DNA from: Treponema sp. UBA4328
Lineage (GTDB): Bacteria; Spirochaetota; Spirochaetia; Treponematales; Treponemataceae
Reading direction: 5' to 3'
DNA length: 17,854 nucleotides
Assembly: GCA_002394465.1 (NCBI GenBank)
Contig: DGTU01000136.1
Coordinates: 1-17,854 of the forward strand
In this document: piece after piece, positions 1 to 6,430 of the stretch
Layout: each line of letters begins with the position of its first letter
Position numbering within the stretch: the first letter of the stretch is position 1
Notes under the pieces: generated by a model
What the model saw: the letters and a program-made list of their open reading frames with translations, nothing else
The model's database searches: none
What the model was told of the DNA's origin: nothing
Program-made: the position numbers and the translations under genes

Positions 1-353
1 TTATTCTGTTTTTCACACTGCTTCTGGATTTCCTGTACAAGTTCAATCCTGTCAACAGACTGAATGCAGGAAGCGATTCTCACAGCTTCCTTTACCTTGT
101 TTCTCTGTAAGGATCCGATAATGTGAAGTTCCGGATTAATGCCTTTACTGCGTATTGAATCAAATTTTGCTGCTGCTTCCTGAACACGGTTTTCCCCGAA
201 TAAATTCTGTCCGGCATCGAATGCTTCAAGCACGCTGTCTTCCGGATGAAACTTACTTACCGCACAAAGTTTTACTGAGCCGCTTTTTCTTGAATATTTA
301 ATTTCGCATTCCCGTATCCTGTTCAGAACGGCATTCAGGTTTTCCTTTATCAT
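1..353 (-). CDS. yggS: YggS/PLPBP family pyridoxal-phosphate homeostasis protein (partial, C-terminus missing)
   Basis: I translated the minus strand from an ATG at 353 to the window edge and obtained 117 residues with no stop. The sequence has the family hallmarks in order: AVSKFHP with the presumed PLP-binding lysine at residue 34, FGENRVQE at about residues 51-58, and HIIGSLQRNK further on. The family is a single-domain alanine-racemase-like barrel of about 220-230 residues that binds PLP and buffers vitamin B6 and amino-acid pools without a known catalytic reaction; that is family knowledge. The ATG overlaps the rsmA stop in an ATGA (350-353), so translation is probably coupled to rsmA and this is a downstream gene of the same transcript. 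The remaining half lies outside the window. Confidence 0.9.
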   Translation of the reverse strand, partial: MIKENLNAVLNRIRECEIKYSRKSGSVKLCAVSKFHPEDSVLEAFDAGQNLFGENRVQEAAAKFDSIRSKGINPELHIIGSLQRNKVKEAVRIASCIQSVDRIELVQEIQKQCEKQN

Positions 354-1237
354 TTTAATTCTGCCTTTAATTCTGAAACTGCATCGCTTAATTCGAGGAG
401 TTTACTGACGCTTAAATTTTCAGCACGTTCTGAAGACTGTATTCCGGCTTTTTCAAGGGCTTTGTCACAAACCGGACTTCCTGCAAATTTGAGGAGGTTA
501 TTTCTGATTGTCTTTCGCCTGCTTGCAAAAAGTGCCCGAATCATTGACATAAAGACCTGCGGATTTTTGCATGCAGGGAAATTTTCCTTTTTTGTCATAA
601 GGACAGCCCTGCTTGCAACATTCGGAACAGGCCAGAATGAACCGCCTGAAAGATCCATGATATTTTTAACGTCGTAAGCCCACTGACATAATACGCTGAA
701 GGATGAATAATTTTCAGTTCCGCATTCAGCCGTCATGCGCATTGCTACTTCTTTCTGGATTGTTACGACCATTTTGTCAAACCTGAGGTTATTGCTGATT
801 GTGTCTGCAATGATTGTTGCTGCAACATTATACGGGAGGTTACCGAAGAAATACTGTGCATTTCCTTTTTCACGGCTGTATTTTTTCCAGGTCTTAATTA
901 CGTCACCTTCTACGAGTTCAAATTTGCCGTTCTGGGAATACTCTTCAAAAAACTCCCTTAAAAGCCGGGCAAAACCGTGGTCAATTTCGAAGGCCGTGAG
1001 TTTTGCTCCCCTTCTAAGGATTTCATCTGTCATTGAGCCGAGTCCGGGACCTACTTCCCATACGGTTGAGTTTTCATCAGGTGAAAAGGAATCGATGATT
1101 TTTTTGCGTGCATCTTCATTTACAAGAAAATTCTGTCCGAACTTTTTCTGCATCGCCATATTATTGGAGTCAAGAAATGCCTTAAGTTCAAGCGGTGAAT
1201 TGTAGTCTGGATGCTGCATCAATTTTTCTTTCTCCAT
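350..1237 (-). CDS. rsmA: 16S rRNA dimethyladenosine transferase RsmA (KsgA)
   Basis: This encodes the S-adenosylmethionine-dependent enzyme that dimethylates two adjacent adenosines in the helix 45 loop of 16S rRNA, a late step of small-subunit assembly. In the 295 residues, KKFGQNFL (31-38) is the N-terminal family signature. EVGPGLGS (61-68) is the SAM-binding motif I, FEID (83-86) is the acidic ribose-binding strand, and GNLPYN (132-137) is the catalytic motif IV for adenine N6 methylation. The C-terminal helical domain (SRRKTIRNNL) is also present. Length is slightly above the usual 260-280 because of an N-terminal extension of about 28 residues. The ATG at 1237 lies 4 nt after the comEC stop and has no clear Shine-Dalgarno. 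The ATG at codon 7 has GGAG 12 nt upstream and is an alternative start. The 3' end overlaps yggS by 4 nt. Confidence 0.95.
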   Translation of the reverse strand: MEKEKLMQHPDYNSPLELKAFLDSNNMAMQKKFGQNFLVNEDARKKIIDSFSPDENSTVWEVGPGLGSMTDEILRRGAKLTAFEIDHGFARLLREFFEEYSQNGKFELVEGDVIKTWKKYSREKGNAQYFFGNLPYNVAATIIADTISNNLRFDKMVVTIQKEVAMRMTAECGTENYSSFSVLCQWAYDVKNIMDLSGGSFWPVPNVASRAVLMTKKENFPACKNPQVFMSMIRALFASRRKTIRNNLLKFAGSPVCDKALEKAGIQSSERAENLSVSKLLELSDAVSELKAELK

Positions 1238-1241
1238 TTTG

Positions 1242-2483
1242 TCAGAAGGTTACAGCCGGTATTTTTGCAAAGAAAAAGACCATGCCTTTTATTACACAAT
1301 AAATCACATTTATAATAGCATTAAACACGGGTGAGAGAAAAGGCATAAGCATGCAAATCAATACTCCGAAAAGGCCGCAGTAGAGAAAAATCATTACTGC
1401 CGGAGTTACAAATACCGAGCTTATGATTCCGCCTGGCATGATTTTCCCGAAAAATGCTATTGAAACCGGTGCCGTCATCACCTGAGCCCCCGTTCCCTGA
1501 CACAGGGAATTGGAAATGCAGGGAAAAAAGCGCGGACTGAAAAATCTTTTTATCTGCGGTGTTATAATCAGTATTCCTGCAAGTGCAAAATAGCTTAAAA
1601 GAAATGATGCTTCAAATAAATGTTCAGGAAAACAGACCGTATGTATCAGGAACGTCATGCACAATGCATCAACAGGTTCTGCCCTTTTTATCCTTAAAAA
1701 ATCTGAAAGAAGATATATAAGGGCGCAGATCAATGCCCTGAATAGTGACGGACTTAAGCCTGCAAACCATACAAAAAAAAGAATTGCCGAGGTCTGTATG
1801 ATTCCGGAAACCTTCCTGCCTGTAATTTTTCTGCCGAAAAGAAGAGCAAGGGCTCCGAACATTGAAAGATGCATGCCTGAAAGCGCAATTATGTGCGCAA
1901 GTCCTGAATTTACAAAGCTTTCAGAAACTTCTTTCTGCGTATATTCCCTCGAGCCTGTAAGAAGTGCAAGCAGAAATCCGCCTGCTTCTCCCCAGTTATA
2001 CATGAGGCGCTTGAAGTTAAGCCGAGATAATGCCCGGACCTTTAATATTTTTCCAGTGAGGCCTCCTTCAAAGCCTTCACATTCTGCTGACGTAACAAGA
2101 AAAACATTATCCGGGAACTGTTTTTTTCTGTTGATGTTAAGCGTTAATTTTGCTCCCTGTGAGATTAAATGTGATTTATAGTCTGCGGGAAGACTGTAGA
2201 TTTTACCGGGATAAAGGGATTCAACGATTGATGAAGGAATGTAAGCAGTGATGGTTCCGCTGCAGGCTGATGAGCAGGTTCCGGAAAATGCCCTTTCACA
2301 TTCAAGGACAATCCTGTATGTTCCTCCCATAAAGGAAGAACGTACAGGATTGGAAACGGCAGTCCCGCTGATGCAGTCGATCTCCGAACGTTTCAGAAGG
2401 CAGATAAAATTATCCGCCGGCCTGAAATTAAATAATGGAATGTAGATTAGAACGGCACAAATTAAGGCTGCAATCCTTACCAT
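1242..2483 (-). CDS. comEC: ComEC/Rec2-type DNA-uptake channel protein, short form without the metallo-beta-lactamase domain
   Basis: ComEC forms the inner-membrane channel that passes single-stranded DNA into the cytoplasm during natural transformation. Here the 413 residues contain a membrane start (about 5-20), a soluble OB-like stretch (about 35-135), then the Competence domain. The core signature GLAHIIALSGMHLSMFG is at 194-210, followed by several hydrophobic membrane segments up to the end. Full ComEC proteins (often 700-800 residues) carry a C-terminal metallo-beta-lactamase nuclease domain. None is present and no such frame follows, because rsmA starts 4 nt later. The ATG overlaps the stop of the upstream gene by 7 nt (2477-2483), without a clear Shine-Dalgarno, which suggests coupled translation. 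Family assignment is firm; a working role in DNA uptake is inference. Confidence 0.85.
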   Translation of the reverse strand: MVRIAALICAVLIYIPLFNFRPADNFICLLKRSEIDCISGTAVSNPVRSSFMGGTYRIVLECERAFSGTCSSACSGTITAYIPSSIVESLYPGKIYSLPADYKSHLISQGAKLTLNINRKKQFPDNVFLVTSAECEGFEGGLTGKILKVRALSRLNFKRLMYNWGEAGGFLLALLTGSREYTQKEVSESFVNSGLAHIIALSGMHLSMFGALALLFGRKITGRKVSGIIQTSAILFFVWFAGLSPSLFRALICALIYLLSDFLRIKRAEPVDALCMTFLIHTVCFPEHLFEASFLLSYFALAGILIITPQIKRFFSPRFFPCISNSLCQGTGAQVMTAPVSIAFFGKIMPGGIISSVFVTPAVMIFLYCGLFGVLICMLMPFLSPVFNAIINVIYCVIKGMVFFFAKIPAVTF

Positions 2484-3643
2484 TTAAGTTTGGAGAGGGC
2501 ATCACGGCTTGCAGCAATGACCTCCTCCGGATAATTAAGGTAAGTTACATAGAGGAGATTGTCAAAGCTCGTTTTGTCCCCCAACGCTCCAAGATTATTT
2601 ATAACAGACAGAACGACGTTCCTTTGCGGCACAATATTCTGCTCGACGTCTTTGTTCAGTGCAGCAAGATAATTTGACAGCGCAGCTGCAGAATCTGCAG
2701 ATCCGATTCTTGCAGTACAGTTTATTACCGTAATAAACTGAGTTTCAGTAAGAATCTTGTTCTCATATTCCTGTCGCGCGATAGCAAAATATCTTATTAC
2801 CATCTCCGAAGCACGGCTCCACTGGTTGTCGCTGATAATTTTCAGTGACAGCAGCTGGTAATCAGCTTCATTCTCAGACATCTGGGCTTTTATGTCCCTA
2901 TTATGTATAGCCTGAGAAAGTGCATTTTCTGCTACTTCTGACTTAAAATTTTTATTAATTTTCTGATTTTCAACGATAAGCCTGAGGAATTTGTAGTTAT
3001 CATCAATCTGTGAAGTAGAAATTACCTTCACGACGTCAGCAGGTGAACTTTCACCGAGCATAACAAGCGCTTCTTCTGTCTCTGTTTTAAATGACGGCCA
3101 GCGGTTTGTTTTCCAGCCTTCATAAAGCAGCCTGAAGGATTCACTGTTGCCGATTTTACCGAGGGCTGTAATGTGCGCTTTGACTGCCTGTGACTGACGG
3201 TTCTGCTCAGAATTAAGGCTTGAGTTGATTACTGAAACAGTTTTTGAAGGAGTTTCATAGCTGTAAAAAAGAGGCAGTTTTTCAAGGACTGAGATTTTTA
3301 CGTTTTCATCATCAAATACTGAAAAAGTCGTTATAAGCTTATCCGTGACGGCTTCATTCTTTTTTGAATCAGTGAATTTTTCTTTTGGGAGTGCGAAAAC
3401 TGTTGAAACTGCAAGTGAATTGAGGTCACGGTCATTTCCGATCAGCGGCCTGTTTGTGTTTATAAAATCAAGTGCAATTAATGCAAGTTCGCCGTTATCA
3501 GTTCCGCTTGATTCACGGATTGCGGCAGATTTTTCTGAAAGATTTCCCTTAATGAATTTTTTTCTGGCTTCACTTACTGTTGTCTGAGCAAAAACTGATG
3601 CGGCAATAAAATAAAGCATTAAAAGTAAAGGTATTTTTTTCAT
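2477..3643 (-). CDS. Exported helical-repeat (HEAT-like) protein of unknown function
   Basis: The 388-residue product starts with a basic N-terminus and a hydrophobic stretch ending in SVFAQ, a typical signal peptide with likely cleavage after about residue 20, so it should be periplasmic. The mature part is mostly amphipathic helices with repeating units such as ITALGKIGNSESF and NNLGALGDKTSF, which look like HEAT-type solenoid repeats; this is a fold guess, not a function. I chose the ATG at 3643 because GGAGG lies 7 nt upstream and the signal peptide begins there. A longer reading from 3703 would bury the signal peptide and overlap the PilZ gene. It sits 25 nt after the PilZ gene and overlaps comEC by 7 nt, so it is probably co-transcribed with both. 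Its specific role cannot be read from the sequence. Confidence 0.8.
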   Translation of the reverse strand: MKKIPLLLMLYFIAASVFAQTTVSEARKKFIKGNLSEKSAAIRESSGTDNGELALIALDFINTNRPLIGNDRDLNSLAVSTVFALPKEKFTDSKKNEAVTDKLITTFSVFDDENVKISVLEKLPLFYSYETPSKTVSVINSSLNSEQNRQSQAVKAHITALGKIGNSESFRLLYEGWKTNRWPSFKTETEEALVMLGESSPADVVKVISTSQIDDNYKFLRLIVENQKINKNFKSEVAENALSQAIHNRDIKAQMSENEADYQLLSLKIISDNQWSRASEMVIRYFAIARQEYENKILTETQFITVINCTARIGSADSAAALSNYLAALNKDVEQNIVPQRNVVLSVINNLGALGDKTSFDNLLYVTYLNYPEEVIAASRDALSKLKW

Positions 3644-3650
3644 CTTCTTT

Positions 3651-3655
3651 CCTCC
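3651..3655 (-). promoter_or_regulatory. Shine-Dalgarno site that fixes the start of the exported repeat protein
   Basis: On the minus strand a GGAGG lies 7 nt before the ATG at 3643. It argues for that start over the upstream in-frame codon at 3703, and it shows that this organism uses strong Shine-Dalgarno sites inside its gene runs. Confidence 0.75.
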
Positions 3656-3668
3656 ACTGCCCTGTTTT

Positions 3669-4853
3669 CTATTCGTTAACATCCTCGGCGGCAAGATCTT
3701 CAATTGAAACCTGTGAAGGCGTTTCTGGAAGAATTATGCCGGGAGCTGCGTTATTTTCTTCGGGATTAACCTGGCTTTCTGAAGATTCAGCGGCTTCTGC
3801 TTCAACGATTTTTTCGTCTTCTTCTGTCTGAATAAGGGCATCAAAGACATCCTTTTCTTCAGGAGGAAGAATGTTGTAGACGAATGAAAGAATCCGGTTC
3901 TTCATTTCCTGTTCAAGATGAATGCATTCAAAGTGCAGCCTTGACTGGTTGAATTTCTTGTTGTATTCAACTGCACGTACAATACCGAACATCATTATAA
4001 GGTTTTCACCGATCTTAAACTGAAGCTTAATCTGGGAATCAACTTTTCCCATTCCGCCTATCCTTATCATTGCACCGTCTTCTGAAATGTCTTCAAGAAG
4101 GCAGCGGTATCCTGTTGATTCATCTGAAATTTCGTTAAAATCACGTTCATCCGGCTGAAGGAAGAACATGTGTGCGCTGAGGTTGCATTCACTTCGTACT
4201 GAACGCCTTTTCTGGGTGCGGAGCAGATCATTTGTCTGTGCAAGATAAAGGACTGCCTGTCCCTGGAATACGCCTGAATTGGTAACGCGGGTATCAAATA
4301 CGTAGTTTGCGTCGCCCTTGCGCCACAGATATACGCTGATGTCACGGTTAATCCAGTTTTCTCCCTGAACCTTGATGATGTTGTCCTGTGTCGGAAGCTT
4401 TATCGTCAGTTCATAGCCGTTGTTCAGGATAACGGATTTAAATACACCGCTTCCCGGGAGAATGATCCTTAACCTCTGGCCGTTATCAAGATATTTTGTT
4501 GATTCGATGCCTTTTTTGTTTTCGTGATCAAGATTGATTTTTGTCCTGTAATCATAGAGCTTTGTAAGGAAAGTCTGAACCTTTTCTGTTTCTTCCGTAC
4601 CGTTTTCACGTGCTGCAGTAATATAATTTGTAATTGCACGGTTAAGTGTCGGGACTGAAATATAAAGGGAATCAGGTTCTTCAAGTGAACATTCCTGAGC
4701 AAGTTTCCACAAAAGATTTATTTCGCCGAGCTTAAAGCCGTTCTGGTTTCCGCTGGCGAAGAAGTGAATTTTTTCCTTGAAAATCTGATACAGCTTAACG
4801 AGAATGAGGATTAATGCAACAGTGATGCCTATAACTATAAGACGCTCTTTCAT
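3669..4853 (-). CDS. Membrane-anchored PilZ-domain protein (likely c-di-GMP receptor)
   Basis: The 394-residue protein has one N-terminal membrane segment (about 5-22), a helical region (about 45-110), a beta-rich region that may be a YcgR/PilZN-like domain (about 120-205), and a PilZ domain starting near 215. The two c-di-GMP contact motifs are visible: RRSVR around residues 216-220 (RxxxR) and DISEDG at 255-260 (D/NxSxxG). PilZ proteins bind cyclic di-GMP and relay it to motility, adhesion or exopolysaccharide systems. The last 55 or so residues are acidic, low-complexity and probably disordered. I chose the ATG at 4853 over the GTG two codons earlier because AAAAGG lies 5 nt upstream of the ATG. 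It is the first gene of the left-hand run. Its output partner is not evident; spirochaete PilZ proteins are usually tied to motility and virulence, which is family knowledge. Confidence 0.85.
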   Translation of the reverse strand: MKERLIVIGITVALILILVKLYQIFKEKIHFFASGNQNGFKLGEINLLWKLAQECSLEEPDSLYISVPTLNRAITNYITAARENGTEETEKVQTFLTKLYDYRTKINLDHENKKGIESTKYLDNGQRLRIILPGSGVFKSVILNNGYELTIKLPTQDNIIKVQGENWINRDISVYLWRKGDANYVFDTRVTNSGVFQGQAVLYLAQTNDLLRTQKRRSVRSECNLSAHMFFLQPDERDFNEISDESTGYRCLLEDISEDGAMIRIGGMGKVDSQIKLQFKIGENLIMMFGIVRAVEYNKKFNQSRLHFECIHLEQEMKNRILSFVYNILPPEEKDVFDALIQTEEDEKIVEAEAAESSESQVNPEENNAAPGIILPETPSQVSIEDLAAEDVNE

Positions 4854-4898
4854 ATACACCTTTTGTAATTAAATACAACTTTATATAATATATTTTAT
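4854..4898. promoter_or_regulatory. AT-rich divergent promoter region between the PilZ and CPBP genes
   Basis: This 45-base gap must hold the starts of two opposite transcripts. On the plus strand TATAAT (4884-4889) lies 9 nt before the CPBP ATG, with TTGTAA at 4863-4868 as a poor -35 at 15-nt spacing. A shifted reading TAATAT (4886-4891) would give 17-nt and 7-nt spacings. On the minus strand TATTAT (4885-4890) is a possible -10 for the PilZ gene, overlapping the plus-strand box, so the two promoters might compete. The run is so AT-rich that chance matches are likely. Confidence 0.45.
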
Positions 4899-5621
4899 AT
4901 GAAAAAGCCGTTTTTTGCCACTGAAATTTTAGTGACTGCAGCAATCTTTATAGTTCTGCCTGAAATATATTCGCTCATCAATTACATTGAGTTTTTAAGC
5001 ATGGAAAACGTTCCGGGTCAGATAGTTATCAATATGAACTATCCCATTTCCATGGCTGCCGAAATTCTTCTTGGCATCGTTCTTTTTATTCAGATGAAAA
5101 AAAGCGGACTGTTACGTATCCCGCCTCAGGATAAGGCTGTAAATCCTGTCCTTAGCTTTCTGATACTCAGCGGAAAGTTTTTCCTTCTGTTCGGAATACT
5201 CGTAATGATAAGCATACTCAGCACTGTTGTTCTTTTTTTTACTGCATCGCTTTCACCTGGGCAGCAGTTTGTGACGGATTTTTCAGCTTTGACAGTTATA
5301 TGGTTTCTGACAGGAACAATCGGAGCGGCTTTTTACGAAGAGATAATGTTCCGCGCCTTTCTCCCTGACGGACTTCTTTACCTGACGGACGGAAAGTGCC
5401 GTGCATGTGCAGAAATAATTCCGCTTGTTTTATTTGCCCTTGGTCACATTTACCTCGGTCCTGCCGGAGTCTTTAATGCCCTTGCAGCCGGAATTGCCTT
5501 CAGAATTTTTTACGTAAAAAGCCGGAGCATCTGGATAAACATCTGCGTTCATTCAGCCTACAACCTGATTCAGTTTGCATTGGCCTTTATTTGCATGAAC
5601 GACCAGGCACTTATTTCATAA
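4899..5621 (+). CDS. CPBP-family (CAAX protease/bacteriocin-processing type) intramembrane protein
   Basis: This 240-residue multi-pass membrane protein has hydrophobic segments at about 8-30, 50-65, 85-118, 130-146, 170-185 and 211-232. The CPBP/Abi catalytic motifs are present: EEIMFR with E147, E148 and R152, a histidine at 183 (LGHIYLG), and HSAYN with H218 and N222. These are the glutamate, histidine and asparagine residues of the glutamic-type intramembrane proteases related to Rce1. Substrate is unknown; family members process prenylated proteins, bacteriocins or regulators, or have lost activity. No Shine-Dalgarno precedes the ATG and a TATAAT box lies 9 nt upstream, so the message may be leaderless. 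It is a lone plus-strand gene between two minus-strand runs. Its last 52 bases overlap the end of the DUF4340-like gene on the other strand. Confidence 0.85.
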   Translation: MKKPFFATEILVTAAIFIVLPEIYSLINYIEFLSMENVPGQIVINMNYPISMAAEILLGIVLFIQMKKSGLLRIPPQDKAVNPVLSFLILSGKFFLLFGILVMISILSTVVLFFTASLSPGQQFVTDFSALTVIWFLTGTIGAAFYEEIMFRAFLPDGLLYLTDGKCRACAEIIPLVLFALGHIYLGPAGVFNALAAGIAFRIFYVKSRSIWINICVHSAYNLIQFALAFICMNDQALIS

Positions 5622-6430
5622 TAAACGTCCCCGCATTCCCTGAAAAGTTCCTTAAGTTTCTGTGAGTCAGATGCAGAAGGTGTAATGATTTTTCTGCAGA
5701 TGTAATCTTCTTCAAAAGGATAGAAAACAACCTGCACAACCCTTCCGTTATGGTCTTTTGAACTGACGCGGAAGGATTCAGGCAGTACAGGATTTTCGCT
5801 AAAGGAAATCACATTTGAGTGCCTGTATTTGATAAGGTTTTGTGATGTTTCTGCATTTTTGATTTCTGCAAATATTGAGCCGTCTGCCCAGGCGCTTATA
5901 TCATCGTTAAGGTAAGATGAAAAGGAGTTTTTTGTTTCATAAACCACAGAATGGTCTGAGTCTTCTGAAAGATATATAAATCCGGTTGAAGGCGAAATAC
6001 CGTAAAAATTAATCTCAGAAAGGATTTTTTTATCGCCGGAATTTTGAATTACTGTAAGGGTGTATGATTTTTCAGAAGAAGATGGGTTCAAATCTGATGA
6101 ATTTGTGCTGTTTATGTCTGAAATTTTATACAGATTGTGAGTATTTTTAATTTCTGAGAGTAATCCTTCGGCTTTATTTGTATCGGCCGTGACCGTCAGT
6201 GTTTTTTTACCTGCTTTCTGTCTTGCAAACCAGAAGCCGTCCGTAAACTCAAGCGTAAGTTTTTTGCTGCCGTGTGACAGTTCTATAATTATCTGATTTT
6301 TAAGAATACTTGTATCAAGAAATGATTTTTCTAATGCAGACGGTTCTGAACTGAAAAATCTGCTGATGAGGGAAAACGCAAAAAGAAATACAGAAATAAT
6401 AAAAAGTACATATGATCTGTTTATTTTCAT
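5570..6430 (-). CDS. DUF4340-like membrane-anchored protein of the Gld-type ABC module
   Basis: The 286-residue protein has a single N-terminal membrane anchor (about 7-26) followed by a soluble, beta-rich domain facing outward. It carries the LTLEFTDGFWFARQ-like opening, TADTNKAEGLLSEIKN, and a repeat-like second half with YLNDDISAWADGSIF. These match my recollection of DUF4340 proteins, which commonly follow GldG-type genes; no enzymatic motif is visible. The start ATG overlaps the stop of the permease gene by ATGA (6427-6430) and has a strong GGGGGAG 4 nt upstream, so it is co-translated with the permease. Its 3' end overlaps the convergent CPBP gene by 52 bases. Function is unknown; a periplasmic partner of the ABC module is a context inference. 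Confidence 0.75.
   Translation of the reverse strand: MKINRSYVLFIISVFLFAFSLISRFFSSEPSALEKSFLDTSILKNQIIIELSHGSKKLTLEFTDGFWFARQKAGKKTLTVTADTNKAEGLLSEIKNTHNLYKISDINSTNSSDLNPSSSEKSYTLTVIQNSGDKKILSEINFYGISPSTGFIYLSEDSDHSVVYETKNSFSSYLNDDISAWADGSIFAEIKNAETSQNLIKYRHSNVISFSENPVLPESFRVSSKDHNGRVVQVVFYPFEEDYICRKIITPSASDSQKLKELFRECGDVYYEISAWSFMQIKANAN

Noticed and set aside
735..1205. A 156-codon open frame on the plus strand opposite rsmA
   Set aside because: It lies wholly antisense to a gene with clear catalytic motifs and shows no recognisable domain or promoter.
1657..2181. A 174-codon open frame on the plus strand opposite comEC
   Set aside because: Antisense to the conserved Competence domain; no recognisable family and no ribosome binding site.
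3644..3703. An upstream start for the exported repeat protein, adding 20 residues
   Set aside because: It would place a basic non-hydrophobic stretch before the signal peptide and overlap the PilZ gene. The ATG at 3643 has GGAGG 7 nt upstream.
4881..4898. A second promoter or A/T-rich binding site of special meaning beyond the two starts
   Set aside because: The stretch is nearly all A and T, so motif matches are expected by chance.
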